DNA of 64,000 nucleotides from an uncultured Erysipelotrichaceae bacterium (GTDB lineage Bacteria; Bacillota_I; Bacilli_A; Erysipelotrichales; Erysipelotrichaceae): the NCBI GenBank assembly GCA_947649125.1, contig CANSQL010000003.1:42760-106759 (forward strand), in the 5' to 3' direction. Of this stretch, positions 1-8,909 are shown piece by piece. The position numbers and the translations under genes are program-made. The first letter of the stretch is position 1. Each line of letters starts with the position of its first letter. Below the pieces are notes generated by a model. It was not told the DNA's origin. It worked only from the letters and a program-made list of their open reading frames with translations, and searched no databases.

Positions 1-1164
1 TGTATGCAGATTCGTTAAAACCGATTTTGTCAGTACGTTTGCGCCGGCACGAAACAGCTTGTTTACGACATGATTGACACTGGCTCCGTTACCCGGAATC
101 GGGGAAGAGGAGAATACGACGGTATCTCCCGGAATCAGCTTGATATAGCGATGGGTTCCGGAAGCAATTCTTGAAAGGGCAGCGAGCGGCTCACCCTGAC
201 TTCCGGTACATACGATACATACTTTATTGGCCGGTACATGATTCAGTTGGTCGGGAGTGATAAAGTGCTGTTCTCCGACCTTGATCGTACCGAGTTTTCT
301 GCCGATCGTAACGACATTTTCCATACTGCGGCCGAAGATGATCACCTTTCGTCCGCAGGCTACCGCTGCTTCTAATATTTGTGCCACACGATGTACGTTT
401 GACGCAAAGGTTGCGACAATTAAGCGTCCCTTTGTTTTACGTGTGATATCTAAAATCTCATTTGCGACCTTTTTTTCCGAAATGGAGAAATCCTCAACAC
501 CGGAATTGGTAGAATCACTCATCAGCATCGTTACACCGATTTGTCCGATATAAGCCATAATTTGATAATCGGCATTGGTTCCTACCGGTGTAAGATCAAA
601 CTTAAAATCGCCGGTGTGGACAACGCGCCCGTTCGGGGTATTGATTAAAATGCCCAAGGAATCGGGAATCGAATGTACCGTATTAAAGAAGCCGCATGTG
701 AAATGCTCCGTCTTTACACTGGAAGTACTGTTGATTTCATGAATTCTGACAGTTCTTAACAGCTTGCGTTCCTCCAGTTTTTTATTGATTAAAGAAATCG
801 CAAAACGCGGCGCATAAATATCAGCGATTTCCACTGTTTTCAATAAAAAGGGAATACCGCCGATATGATCCTCATGTCCGTGTGTGATGATCAATATTTT
901 TTTCTTGGCCTTGTTTTTCACTAAATGTGCATAATCAGGTATTACATAGTCAACACCGAGTAAATTTTCCTCAGGAAAACGTACTCCGGAATCCACGATC
1001 AAAATTTCATTTTCGTGCTCGAAGCAGTACATATTTTTGCCGACCTCACCCAGACCGCCTAAAGCATATACAAGCGTGTCGCTGCGTTTATGGTCGATAT
1101 GATGATAATTGTTTTTATTGTTCCCCGGAATTCTCGGCGCATTATTTCGATAATTGTTGTTCAT
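1..1164 (-). CDS. rnjA: Ribonuclease J, N-terminal 388 residues (cut by window edge)
   Basis: A metallo-beta-lactamase/beta-CASP ribonuclease with endo- and 5'-3' exonuclease activity, central to mRNA decay and rRNA maturation in Bacillota. The reading frame is open from the ATG at 1164 to base 1, so the C-terminus lies outside the window. A basic Asn-rich N-terminal tail is followed by ALGGLGEVGKNM (about 34-45), the zinc motif HGHEDH at 95-100, and later HSIPDS and HTGDFKFD segments typical of the family. The start is supported by a GGAGG at about 1171-1175. J1 versus J2 cannot be decided from this fragment. Confidence 0.93.
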   Translation of the reverse strand, partial: MNNNYRNNAPRIPGNNKNNYHHIDHKRSDTLVYALGGLGEVGKNMYCFEHENEILIVDSGVRFPEENLLGVDYVIPDYAHLVKNKAKKKILIITHGHEDHIGGIPFLLKTVEIADIYAPRFAISLINKKLEERKLLRTVRIHEINSTSSVKTEHFTCGFFNTVHSIPDSLGILINTPNGRVVHTGDFKFDLTPVGTNADYQIMAYIGQIGVTMLMSDSTNSGVEDFSISEKKVANEILDITRKTKGRLIVATFASNVHRVAQILEAAVACGRKVIIFGRSMENVVTIGRKLGTIKVGEQHFITPDQLNHVPANKVCIVCTGSQGEPLAALSRIASGTHRYIKLIPGDTVVFSSSPIPGNGASVNHVVNKLFRAGANVLTKSVLTNLHT

Positions 1165-1198
1165 AAGAGCCTCCTTCTCAGCACCTTATCTGACGTCT

Positions 1199-1227
1199 AT
1201 TATAGCATACTTTTGTTGATTTCATAT
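1199..1227 (-). promoter_or_regulatory. Predicted extended -10 promoter of rnjA
   Basis: On the minus strand a perfect TATAAT (1199-1204) is preceded by TGC, an extended -10 element. No good -35 box is seen at 16-18 bp. It lies about 35 bp upstream of the rnjA start codon and points at it. Confidence 0.55.
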
Positions 1228-1365
1228 GCTTTTGGACTGAAAAAAATGAAAATTAAGGCAGATAGCGCTTACAACGGCTTTGATGATAATGCGATAAATT
1301 GAAATGGCTGATTGATAGCTGATAAGGCGGAGAGAGCGTGGAGCTTTGCTTTTATTTGTTTTACC

Positions 1366-1398
1366 GATAAAAAAGCATAAGCCTTAAAAGCCTATGCT
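1366..1398 (-). terminator. Intrinsic terminator of def
   Basis: An 11-bp stem with two G-U pairs (arms about 1374-1384 and 1388-1398, loop of 3) is followed on the minus strand by a run of six T. The upstream arm contains the def stop codon, so the terminator begins inside the gene. Confidence 0.8.
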
Positions 1399-1954
1399 AT
1401 TCAATGACCAATGCCTCGCTGTCCTCTTTCCACGGGTTATCTGAATCAATGCGATCATAAAACAAGCGTCCGCTGAGATGATCGATTTCATGCTGAAGCA
1501 CGATTGCTTCATATCCGCTGACCTTAAAGGTAACCTCACAGTTTTTCATAGCGTCAAATGCCTTTACGGTAATACGGGCATGACGAAATACATGACCCTC
1601 ATGCTCATTTGCGACCGATAAGCAGCCTTCACCGTTTTTCAAATACGCATTTCGAACACTGTGGGAAACGATGCGCGGATTAACGAGTGCGTATTCGCTT
1701 TTACCGTCCTCACCGTAATCAATCGATACCGCAACAAGCTGCTTCAATACACCGATTTGAACGGCTGAAATACCTACGGCAGGTCGAAGATTCAATTCCC
1801 GTGCCTTGATCGGATCAATCGAATCCCGCACATGCTGCAGCATATTCATCAACAGCTCGTGATCCTCTTTTGAAAGGGGCAGGGAAACCTTTTCACTCGG
1901 CTTGCGAATCAAGGGATCGCTGTCTTTTATAATCGTATCATTGTTTATTAACAT
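1397..1954 (-). CDS. def: Peptide deformylase
   Basis: Removes the N-formyl group from nascent proteins using a metal bound by one Cys and two His. The three family motifs are present in order: AVGISAVQ (59-66, a variant of GxGxAAxQ), EGCLS (109-113, with the metal-binding Cys) and HEIDH (155-159). Length 185 aa is normal for the longer Gram-positive (type II) enzymes. A GAGGAG lies 8-13 bp ahead of the ATG at 1954. It is a single gene with its own terminator, divergent from ftsW. The first motif differs from consensus at its first Gly and first Ala. Confidence 0.95.
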   Translation of the reverse strand: MLINNDTIIKDSDPLIRKPSEKVSLPLSKEDHELLMNMLQHVRDSIDPIKARELNLRPAVGISAVQIGVLKQLVAVSIDYGEDGKSEYALVNPRIVSHSVRNAYLKNGEGCLSVANEHEGHVFRHARITVKAFDAMKNCEVTFKVSGYEAIVLQHEIDHLSGRLFYDRIDSDNPWKEDSEALVIE

Positions 1955-2091
1955 CGGATATCCTCCTCACTGTCTATTATTTTACCTGTTCTGCGTCGGA
2001 AAGAAAAGTGATTTTTTAATTTTTCTCTTAAAAACATGTGTAGTTTATGGTATCATTAAAGCAAAGCAAACGAAAAGGAGGACAATGAAGT

Positions 2092-3270
2092 ATGGCAAAA
2101 CAAAAATGGAAGCTTTCTTTAAAAATGCCGCGCAAATATGATTTTTGGCTGCATCTGTCCTCATTGGTTTTGATTCTGTTCGGTTCTTTAATGATTTTAT
2201 CAACAAGTGTCGGCAGTACCTCACAAAGCGATACGCTTGTTGTAGCGCGTGTCGTTTTTAAACAAACCGTGTTTGTGATCATCGGGTATTTCATGATGAT
2301 TTTTTTAGCGAATAATTTTACAATGCTGAGAGTGCGAAAGCTCGGAAAGCTGATCGGCATTATCTTGATCGTTGCCTGTTTGTCCACATTGGCGTTTACG
2401 GCGGCCGGCGGTTCCAAAGCGTGGATTCGTCTCGGTCCGATATCCTTACAGCCGAGTGAGTTTGTCAAGGTATTTATGGTCGTGATGATTGCCGTATCGA
2501 TCGAGGTTGCGGGAAGGCGCAATTTCGACTGGTGGACAATGATCAAAACACCGTTTTTATTTTTATGTGCATTTGCGTTAATATTGATATTACAGCGTGA
2601 CTTAGGTACACTTGTCGTTATCGGTATGCTTTCAATTATATCGTTTCTGATACCGTCGCATAAAAATTTACGCAAGATTCAGCGGCTTGTGAAAATCGGA
2701 TTGACGGTAGGCTGCGTCGGCGTGTTGTTTTTTATGACCCCTCCCGGGCTTGAGCTTGTGTCCAAAATACCGGTATTCTCTCATGTCGGAACTCGTTTTG
2801 CGAATGCGGTGAATCCGTTTTTGGATCCGTATGGGGTCGGGTATCAAAACGTTCAGGGGCTTGTCGGCATTGCATCAGGCGGCTTGATGGGCAAGGGAAT
2901 CGGTCAGTCGCAACAGAAATTCGGCTTTTTGACTCAGGCAGACAATGACTTTATCTTAGCGATCGTGATTGAGGAATTGGGCATATTCGGCTTAGCGATC
3001 ATTGTTATCGGCTATACGATCATCATTCAGCGTTTGTTTCATTATGCCTATCGCACCAAAAGCGAGGGCTATAAAATCATATTGATCGGTACGGCAATGT
3101 ATATCTTCCTGCATTTCTTTTTGAATGTCGGCGGTGTCGGCGGCTTGATCCCGCTGACAGGTGTACCGCTCTTGTTTATCTCCAGCGGCGGTTCTGCGCT
3201 GATGTCGATCATGTGCGCGATCGGCATCTCACAGGCGATCATTGCCAAGATTCGCCGTCAGGGAGAATAA
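2092..3270 (+). CDS. ftsW: SEDS-family peptidoglycan polymerase, FtsW/RodA type
   Basis: A multi-pass SEDS glycosyltransferase that polymerises lipid II into glycan strands together with a class B PBP. The 392-residue protein has about ten hydrophobic segments and the signatures GPISLQPSEFVK, NDFILAIVIEELG and GVPLLFISSGGSALM. The start at 2092 is set by AAGGAGG at 2075-2081. An ATG at 2085 is out of frame. FtsW and RodA cannot be separated safely by eye; the C-terminal GGS-SALM region favours FtsW. It is a single transcription unit closed by a hairpin at 3275-3302. Confidence 0.88.
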   Translation: MAKQKWKLSLKMPRKYDFWLHLSSLVLILFGSLMILSTSVGSTSQSDTLVVARVVFKQTVFVIIGYFMMIFLANNFTMLRVRKLGKLIGIILIVACLSTLAFTAAGGSKAWIRLGPISLQPSEFVKVFMVVMIAVSIEVAGRRNFDWWTMIKTPFLFLCAFALILILQRDLGTLVVIGMLSIISFLIPSHKNLRKIQRLVKIGLTVGCVGVLFFMTPPGLELVSKIPVFSHVGTRFANAVNPFLDPYGVGYQNVQGLVGIASGGLMGKGIGQSQQKFGFLTQADNDFILAIVIEELGIFGLAIIVIGYTIIIQRLFHYAYRTKSEGYKIILIGTAMYIFLHFFLNVGGVGGLIPLTGVPLLFISSGGSALMSIMCAIGISQAIIAKIRRQGE

Positions 3271-3274
3271 TAGA

Positions 3275-3302
3275 AAAGCATTCCGACGAATCGGAATGCT
3301 TT
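3275..3302 (+). terminator. Perfect 12-bp hairpin after ftsW
   Basis: AAAGCATTCCGA pairs perfectly with TCGGAATGCTTT around a CGAA loop. Only three T follow on the plus strand, so it may be a weak terminator or an mRNA-stabilising hairpin. Confidence 0.6.
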
Positions 3303-3330
3303 AAGAAAGGGAAGAGGAGAAACAAAGATT

Positions 3331-3372
3331 GGGGGGCGCATCCTTACCGGATGCACTATTATGTTACCCGGG
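3331..3372 (+). other. GC-rich structured leader upstream of rsmD
   Basis: A run of six G at 3331-3336 leads into a perfect 6-bp hairpin (GCATCC 3338-3343, loop TTACC, GGATGC 3349-3354), then CCCGGG at 3367-3372 that could pair back to the G run. It does not match a riboswitch I recognise. Confidence 0.4.
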
Positions 3373-3405
3373 CTAATCGACTTTATACATGAGGAGTTGA
3401 AAAAA

Positions 3406-3954
3406 ATGCGAATTGTTGCAGGAACCTATCGATCACGTGTGATTCAAGCCGTTGAAGGGAATTCCACAAGACCGACACAGGCTAAAATCAAAGAGGCAAT
3501 ATTTTCTCGTATCGGACCGTATTTTGACGGCGGAGTGATGCTGGATCTATTTGCCGGCAGCGGGAATATGGGCTTTGAGGCGATTTCCAGAGGCATTGAC
3601 AGCGTCGTTTTCTGTGATTGCGGCTACAAGGCAATCCAAACGATTGCGGCGAATGCGGCTGCGTTACAGGTCAAGGAGCAGTGCCGTATCATCAAAAGTG
3701 ATTATGAGGCGCTGTTGAAGCAATTAATAAAAGCACAGGAACGCTTTGATTTTATTTATATCGATCCGCCGTATCGAAAACAGCGTATCCATGAAATTCT
3801 GGCATTGATCGATGCACACGATCTGTTGAAGGAAAACGGTAATGTCGTATGTGAAAGCCTAAAGGAGGATTCCTTTGCGGAAAGCTACGGAAATCTTTAT
3901 CAGGTAAAGAACGTGAATTACGGAATCACGAAAATAACATATTATAAGAGGTAA
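3406..3954 (+). CDS. rsmD: 16S rRNA (guanine966-N2)-methyltransferase
   Basis: An SAM-dependent methyltransferase that modifies G966 of 16S rRNA on assembled 30S particles. It shows the SAM-binding motif LDLFAGSGNMGFEA at about 46-59 and the catalytic (D)PPY motif in IYIDPPY. Length 182 aa is usual for RsmD. The ATG at 3406 gives the canonical MRIVAG N-terminus and has GAGGAG at 3391-3396. An in-frame ATG at 3361 is rejected. The stop is 3 bp from coaD, the common rsmD-coaD pairing. Confidence 0.94.
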   Translation: MRIVAGTYRSRVIQAVEGNSTRPTQAKIKEAIFSRIGPYFDGGVMLDLFAGSGNMGFEAISRGIDSVVFCDCGYKAIQTIAANAAALQVKEQCRIIKSDYEALLKQLIKAQERFDFIYIDPPYRKQRIHEILALIDAHDLLKENGNVVCESLKEDSFAESYGNLYQVKNVNYGITKITYYKR

Positions 3955-3957
3955 TTT

Positions 3958-4434
3958 ATGAGAACAGCTATTTATCCGGGAAGCTTTGATCCGCTTACGA
4001 TCGGTCATATCAGCATCATTAAGCGAGCTTCTGCATTATTTGATGAATTATATGTAGTGATATTGAATAATCGTGCTAAGCAGCCCTTATTTACCGCCGA
4101 AGAGCGTTGTCAGCTTGCGCAAAAGAGCTTATGTGAGCTTTCGGATGTAAAGGTGGTAAGCTATGACGGTTTGACTTTAGATTTTGCCCGTCAAGTCAAT
4201 GCGTGTGCTTTGATTCGCGGTATCAGAAGCGGTATTGATTATGAGTATGAGCAGCTTCAGGCATTATGTAATCGTCATATCGACGCAAAGCTTGAAACGA
4301 TTTTTTTAATGAGTGAACCTGAATATGCGTTTATTTCTTCATCGGCAGTCAAGGAATTCGCATCCTATCATCAAAGCTTAGACGGTTTAGTCAGTGATTG
4401 TGTAAAAGAGGCACTTATTCAGAAATTTAAGTAG
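3958..4434 (+). CDS. coaD: Phosphopantetheine adenylyltransferase
   Basis: Transfers AMP from ATP to 4'-phosphopantetheine, the penultimate step of coenzyme A synthesis. The 158-residue protein carries the nucleotidyltransferase motif GSFDPLTIGH (8-17) and the distal ISSSAVKE signature near residue 126, both diagnostic for CoaD. It is translationally linked to rsmD, with 3 bp between the genes and the SD-like AAGAGG inside the end of rsmD. Confidence 0.97.
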   Translation: MRTAIYPGSFDPLTIGHISIIKRASALFDELYVVILNNRAKQPLFTAEERCQLAQKSLCELSDVKVVSYDGLTLDFARQVNACALIRGIRSGIDYEYEQLQALCNRHIDAKLETIFLMSEPEYAFISSSAVKEFASYHQSLDGLVSDCVKEALIQKFK

Positions 4435-4440
4435 GTAAGC

Positions 4441-4468
4441 TTACAAATTATTTTGTATGTGATATACT
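4441..4468 (+). promoter_or_regulatory. Predicted promoter of the 4495 gene
   Basis: TTACAA (4441-4446), 16-bp spacer and TATACT (4463-4468), ending 26 bp before the start codon. A GGAGAGG ribosome binding site follows. Confidence 0.5.
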
Positions 4469-4494
4469 TATAGCGAATAGGAGAGGTTGGTTTT

Positions 4495-5343
4495 ATGGAT
4501 CCGATCAAATATACGGCACAAAAGCTGTTGGAGAAAAATAAATTATTGTTTTTATTTTGTATTCTGTTTATTATGACGAGTCTGTTTCTTACATGTTATG
4601 TATTCTTCTTTCGTACCGTTACGATCGATGTGACAAAGCATATCGATATTGAATACAGCGGTGAAAGCGGAGAAGCAACTGTGACGGTAAGCAACAATGC
4701 CTATAATCTGAATCAACGAACACAGGAGTTTTTGGATTCCATCTCTTATCAGGTAACGCCGAAAAGCAAGCTGACAAACGGTACAAAGCTTCAAATAGTC
4801 GCAAAGTATGATGAAAATCTTATGAATAAGTATCATATCAAGGTCATCAATGAAACAAAAGAAGTCGTGGTCGAGGGACTTCCCGAGCGTTTCGTTGAGG
4901 CAAAGGAAATCGATGCGGATTTTCAAAAAACAATGGATGTTTTTGCGAAGCGTTATTTTGAAAAAAACAGAGATGAAATCTTAAAGGAGGATTTCACTGA
5001 ATTCTACAGCGGTTCTCATCGTGAGCTTGTGAACAATGAACATGTATATCGTGTGTTTTTAAAAGCCAATACGCATGATAATAAGGATAAGGTCGTTGAT
5101 ATTTATCGCTTGGTCGCAAAAGGGATGGTCAATATCTCAAAAGGCAAGGAGGAGCTTGTTGAGCAGGAGGCTGAGCTGTATTATATGATCACCTATGATG
5201 ATATCAACAGCTCGCGTAAACTGAAGGAACAAAATGTTTTCGGAGAAAAAATCATCGGTATTGAAGTAGATTCACAGGAGAGCTTGACTCAAGTGCTGCA
5301 CCAAAAATATTTGTTGAGCTATCAATTTTTAATAATTAAATAG
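4495..5343 (+). CDS. Membrane-anchored protein of unknown function
   Basis: A 282-residue protein with a short cytoplasmic N-terminus, one strong membrane segment at about 17-40 and a large extracytoplasmic domain. Its segment IDIEYSGESGEATVTV (about 50-66) resembles the first strand pair of repeated extracellular domains in several Bacillota membrane proteins, where similar 'Y.G.dG.G.a.v' motifs occur. No catalytic motif is visible and I do not recognise a family. Preceded by its own promoter and followed directly by a terminator, so probably monocistronic. Confidence 0.7.
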   Translation: MDPIKYTAQKLLEKNKLLFLFCILFIMTSLFLTCYVFFFRTVTIDVTKHIDIEYSGESGEATVTVSNNAYNLNQRTQEFLDSISYQVTPKSKLTNGTKLQIVAKYDENLMNKYHIKVINETKEVVVEGLPERFVEAKEIDADFQKTMDVFAKRYFEKNRDEILKEDFTEFYSGSHRELVNNEHVYRVFLKANTHDNKDKVVDIYRLVAKGMVNISKGKEELVEQEAELYYMITYDDINSSRKLKEQNVFGEKIIGIEVDSQESLTQVLHQKYLLSYQFLIIK

Positions 5344-5362
5344 GCGAATGTTCGCCTTTTTT
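5342..5362 (+). terminator. Intrinsic terminator after the 4495 gene
   Basis: AGGCGA pairs with TCGCCT around ATGT, followed by six T. The stem begins at the upstream stop codon. Confidence 0.8.
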
Positions 5363-5404
5363 CATCTTTCGGATGCTTCTTCATATACTGGTAAGGGGTA
5401 TCCT

Positions 5405-5635
5405 ATGAAAGAACTAAAGCTGAATCTGACACTTATTGCCTTATATTATCATCAAGTATTAATGAGGGATCTGTTTGAAAATCATCAGGGGCATGTGCTT
5501 GTATTAGATGAAAAGAAAGCACGGCTGTTGGCTTCCGTCATTTTATCGGGTGTATATGATGAAGAAATCGCAGAGGAGGTATTAGGCATTCCGCTTTCGT
5601 TATTTCGTCAAATAAGAAAACATTTTATCAATTAA
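5405..5635 (+). CDS. Small protein of unknown function (76 aa)
   Basis: A small, leucine-rich, probably helical cytoplasmic protein. The ATG at 5405 is preceded by AAGGGG at a suitable distance. An earlier in-frame ATG at 5348 falls inside the terminator loop and is rejected. The C-terminal part (VYDEEIAEEVLGIPLSLFRQ) reads like a small helix-turn-helix, which would fit a DNA-binding role, but this is only an impression. Followed by a bidirectional terminator shared with the HIT gene. Confidence 0.6.
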   Translation: MKELKLNLTLIALYYHQVLMRDLFENHQGHVLVLDEKKARLLASVILSGVYDEEIAEEVLGIPLSLFRQIRKHFIN

Positions 5636-5637
5636 AA

Positions 5638-5667
5638 ACAGCGACGATCATCGCTGTTCATTTTTTT
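5638..5667. terminator. Bidirectional terminator
   Basis: ACAGCGA (5638-5644) pairs with TCGCTGT (5651-5657). Seven T follow on the plus strand and five T on the minus strand, serving the convergent genes at 5405 and 5666. Confidence 0.75.
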
Positions 5668-6073
5668 AATAAAGAGAATCTAAGTAAAGCAGCTCTGCCA
5701 ATGCCTTTAGGTTTTGCGGCTCACTTTCGTTCATTTCAATTTTGAATGAATCGTTTTCATTATAGCGGGGAATCAGATGTACATGGAAATGATTTACGGT
5801 CTGTCCGGCAACCTCATTGACGTTTGATAAGATATTGATGCCGCCTGCATCCGTCATTTCCATGATGTTTTGGGCAATGCGTCTTGCGACTCGATATACC
5901 TCTAATGTCGTATCTTCATCACATAGAAGCATATGTGCGCTGTGCTTTTTCGGAATTACCAGTGTATGCCCTTTAGTAACCTGCGCAATATCCAAAAATG
6001 CCAAGGCAATACTGTCCTCATAGACTTTATGTACGGGAATTTTCCCTGATACGATATCACAAAAAATACACAT
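5666..6073 (-). CDS. HIT family nucleotide hydrolase/transferase
   Basis: A histidine triad protein of the HinT/Hit group, acting on nucleoside phosphoramidates or dinucleotides. The N-terminus MCIFCDIVSGKIP is canonical and the catalytic triad HFHVH lies at 95-99, followed by LIPRY. Length 135 aa is normal. The ATG at 6073 is preferred because GGAGG sits at 6081-6085. An in-frame start 21 bp upstream would overlap that site. Monocistronic. Confidence 0.93.
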   Translation of the reverse strand: MCIFCDIVSGKIPVHKVYEDSIALAFLDIAQVTKGHTLVIPKKHSAHMLLCDEDTTLEVYRVARRIAQNIMEMTDAGGINILSNVNEVAGQTVNHFHVHLIPRYNENDSFKIEMNESEPQNLKALAELLYLDSLY

Positions 6074-6221
6074 ATGGTTACCTCCTGTATTCAATAGAAT
6101 TTCATCTTGTGCTTATTATAACAGATTCCGGTTGATTGTAAAGCCTATATAATCATTAGTATGTTTTTTATGAAGCATTATTTTTTGAAAATCCTAAACA
6201 AGCGTAAATGCTTATCGGGAC

Positions 6222-6261
6222 TTAACATAGGCTTAACATACATCTGCTTTCACAATTAACA
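6222..6261 (+). promoter_or_regulatory. Candidate Pho box (PhoP operator) of the pst operon
   Basis: TTAACA at 6222-6227 and 6233-6238 are exact direct repeats at 11-bp periodicity, with a further TTCACA (6249-6254) and TTAACA (6256-6261). TTAACA-like repeats at about 11 bp are the known Bacillus PhoP binding pattern. The response regulator and kinase are encoded at the end of this same operon. Confidence 0.65.
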
Positions 6262-6277
6262 TGCCGAATAGTATACT
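6249..6277 (+). promoter_or_regulatory. Predicted pst operon promoter
   Basis: TTCACA (6249-6254), 17-bp spacer, TATACT (6272-6277). The -35 box adjoins the Pho box repeats. The pstS ribosome binding site GGAGG is at about 6310-6314. Confidence 0.6.
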
Positions 6278-6321
6278 TCATGTGTACTGGGATACAGTAT
6301 TAATTATCGGAGGACAGAAAT

Positions 6322-7146
6322 ATGAAAAAAACATTTATTAAAGTATCGGCAGGTGTATGCTTAATGATTGCAGCTATTGCAGGCTGTAAGAATGCAGCTG
6401 ACTCACAGAACAATAAACAGACGGTATCAACCGACGGTTCTACATCAATAGAAAAGGTCATCGGTTATCTAAGCGAAGCATATACGGAGACTCATTCTGA
6501 TGTAACCGTTACTTACAATCCGACAGGCTCAGGTGCAGGAATTCAAGCTGTAGCCGAAAAAAGGTGTGATATCGGACTTGCGAGCCGAAATTTGAAAGAT
6601 GAGGAAAAATCTAATCTTAATGAAACGGTGATTGCCATTGACGGTATTGCGGTGATCTTAAACAATGAAAATCCGATTGAAGATTTATCGATCGAACAGC
6701 TCGCGGCTGTTTATAAGGGAGAAATCACTAACTGGAAAGAGATCGGCGGTGCTGATGCTCCCATCGTTTTAATCGGCAGAGAGGCAGCCTCAGGCACAAG
6801 GGACGGATTTGAATCAATAACCGGTACAAAGGATTTATGCAAATATGCTCAGGAATTAACATCAACAGGAGATGTTGTGCAGACAGTTTCATCAAATCCT
6901 AATGCCATCGGTTATGCTTCGCTTGCATCTGTTGGAGATTCTGTTAAAACTGTTGAAATTGAGGGTATAGAGCCGACGATTGAAACTATTCAAAGCGGAA
7001 AATATAAACTTCAGCGCAGCTTCATCTTTGTTACAAGAAAAGATGAAAAGTTAAGTGACAGCGCACAGGATTTCTTTGATTTTGCAGCAAGCAGTCAAGC
7101 TGATGATTTAATCGTTAAAGCAGGAGCAGTTCCTGTAAAAAGATAA
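6322..7146 (+). CDS. pstS: Phosphate ABC transporter, substrate-binding lipoprotein
   Basis: Captures inorganic phosphate outside the membrane and delivers it to PstCA. A lipoprotein signal peptide ends in AIAGC, with the acylated Cys at 22. Phosphate-binding segments follow: DGSTS (about 38-42), GSGAGI, GLASR and REAASGTRDGFE. At 274 aa it is of the short Gram-positive type. It is first in the operon, behind the Pho box and promoter, so induction by phosphate starvation is expected. Confidence 0.95.
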   Translation: MKKTFIKVSAGVCLMIAAIAGCKNAADSQNNKQTVSTDGSTSIEKVIGYLSEAYTETHSDVTVTYNPTGSGAGIQAVAEKRCDIGLASRNLKDEEKSNLNETVIAIDGIAVILNNENPIEDLSIEQLAAVYKGEITNWKEIGGADAPIVLIGREAASGTRDGFESITGTKDLCKYAQELTSTGDVVQTVSSNPNAIGYASLASVGDSVKTVEIEGIEPTIETIQSGKYKLQRSFIFVTRKDEKLSDSAQDFFDFAASSQADDLIVKAGAVPVKR

Positions 7147-7149
7147 GGT

Positions 7150-8031
7150 ATGATAATGAAAAGCATAAAAAATAAAGTGCATGCAGGTGAAAAAGCGGTA
7201 AAACTGATATTTACATCGTGTGGTTTTCTAATTATAGGCTTCGTAATCCTTATCACGGTATTTTTACTTATAAACGGCATACCGGCAATCAGAGAAATCG
7301 GATTTCAAGACTTCTTTTTCAACAGTAAATGGGCATCAACGGCAGCTGATCCTTCTTACGGTATACTGCCGTTTATCATGTCCTCGGTTTACGGAACCTT
7401 AGGTGCAGTGATTGTCGGTGTGCCGATCGGTATAATGTGTGCAGTTTTCATTGCTAAGACAGCACCGCCAAAAGTGGCAAAGGCTGTAAGCACCGCAGTG
7501 GATTTATTGGCAGGCATACCGTCTGTTGTTTACGGTCTTTTAGGTATGATCATTATAGTTCCGTTTGTCAGAGAACTGTTTCATTTGCCTGACGGAGCGA
7601 ATTTATTTTCGGCAATTCTTGTGCTGGCTGTTATGATTCTGCCTTCTGTTATTTCTGTGTCATCTACAGCGATAAGCGCTGTGCCTAAGGAATATGAGGA
7701 GGCATCGTTAGCACTCGGTGCCACGAAAACAGAAACAATTTTCAAAGTTACTGTTCCTGCCGCAAAAAGCGGAATCGTAACAGCCGTTGTTTTGGGAATC
7801 GGCAGGGCCATCGGCGAAGCAATGGCAGTTATGATGGTAGCAGGTAATGTGGCCAATATGCCGGGGTTATTCAAAAGCGTTCGTTTCCTTACAACGGCAG
7901 TTGCAAGTGAAATGTCTTATTCCGCGGGTCTGCAAAGACAGGCGTTGTTTTCCATAGCACTGGTATTATTTATCTTTATAACGGCAATCAATTTTATTCT
8001 GAATGTAACTGTGAAAAGAAATAAGGAGTAA
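7150..8031 (+). CDS. pstC: Phosphate ABC transporter permease PstC
   Basis: One of two membrane channel subunits of the Pst importer. The 293-residue protein has six hydrophobic segments and a binding-protein-dependent transport loop around SLALGATKTETIFKVTVPAAKSGI, the EAA motif that docks on PstB. The start is taken at 7150; ATG at 7156 is an equally plausible start. It begins 3 bp after pstS. Confidence 0.94.
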   Translation: MIMKSIKNKVHAGEKAVKLIFTSCGFLIIGFVILITVFLLINGIPAIREIGFQDFFFNSKWASTAADPSYGILPFIMSSVYGTLGAVIVGVPIGIMCAVFIAKTAPPKVAKAVSTAVDLLAGIPSVVYGLLGMIIIVPFVRELFHLPDGANLFSAILVLAVMILPSVISVSSTAISAVPKEYEEASLALGATKTETIFKVTVPAAKSGIVTAVVLGIGRAIGEAMAVMMVAGNVANMPGLFKSVRFLTTAVASEMSYSAGLQRQALFSIALVLFIFITAINFILNVTVKRNKE

Positions 8032-8036
8032 GCATT

Positions 8037-8909
8037 ATGGAAGATAAAATTTCAGAGAAAAGAAAATTCAAAAATATGCTTCTGAATACGCTTGTATACC
8101 TTTGCGCAGGGATCATAGTATTGATGTTGACAGGAATCATCGGATATATCTTTTACAGAGGCTTGCCAAAGCTTTCGCTTGATTTCCTGACATCGGCACC
8201 AAGTCTTTTGAACGATACAGTCGGTATTTTGCCGAATATTCTGAATACGATTTATATTATTCTTATGACACTTGTTATCGTATTGCCGCTTGGCATAGGA
8301 ACTGCAATATACCTGAATGAATATGCCGAAAATAAGAAGCTTGTCGGAGTGATTGAGCTTGCGACAGAAACCTTATCGGGCATACCGTCTATCATTTACG
8401 GCTTAGTGGGAATGCTGATCTTTGTGCAGTTTTGTTCCCTTGGCACAAGTCTGGTCGCAGGTGCACTCACCCTTGTTATTATGACCCTTCCTACGATTAT
8501 CAGAACAACGCAGGAAAGTTTAAGGACGATACCGAACAGCTATCGTGAAGGCTCACTTGCGCTCGGTGCAGGGAAATGGCATATGATACGCACGGTAGTT
8601 CTGCCTAATGCAGTTGATGGAATAGTAACGGGCTGTATTCTGTCGGTCGGCAGAATTGTCGGCGAAAGTGCTGCACTTATGTTTACGGCCGGAATGGCAA
8701 ATAATATAGTTTACCTGTTTGAAAGCTTTCTTCCCGAAAAAGCAGGATCCACACTGAGCGTAGCACTTTATATGTATGCGAAGGAGCGCGGTGAATTTGA
8801 GATAGCTTTTACTATTGCACTTATTCTTATGCTTCTGACATTCATTATTAATATATCGGCAAAGTTTGCAGGCAGAGCACTCAGAAAACGAAAGGAAAAT
8901 GATGACTGA
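8037..8909 (+). CDS. pstA: Phosphate ABC transporter permease PstA
   Basis: Second channel subunit of the Pst importer. It has 290 aa, about six membrane segments and an EAA loop around [27 protein letters not shown] precedes the ATG at 8037 by about 8 bp. The end overlaps the start of pstB by 8 bp, consistent with translational coupling. Confidence 0.94.
   Translation: MEDKISEKRKFKNMLLNTLVYLCAGIIVLMLTGIIGYIFYRGLPKLSLDFLTSAPSLLNDTVGILPNILNTIYIILMTLVIVLPLGIGTAIYLNEYAENKKLVGVIELATETLSGIPSIIYGLVGMLIFVQFCSLGTSLVAGALTLVIMTLPTIIRTTQESLRTIPNSYREGSLALGAGKWHMIRTVVLPNAVDGIVTGCILSVGRIVGESAALMFTAGMANNIVYLFESFLPEKAGSTLSVALYMYAKERGEFEIAFTIALILMLLTFIINISAKFAGRALRKRKENDD

Noticed and set aside
2028..2675. 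Long antisense frame (215 codons) overlapping ftsW
   Set aside because: It covers the ftsW promoter and coding start on the other strand and has no protein-like signature.
5348..5404. Upstream in-frame start (ATG 5348) for the 5405 gene
   Set aside because: The ATG lies in the loop of the preceding terminator and has no RBS; ATG 5405 has one.
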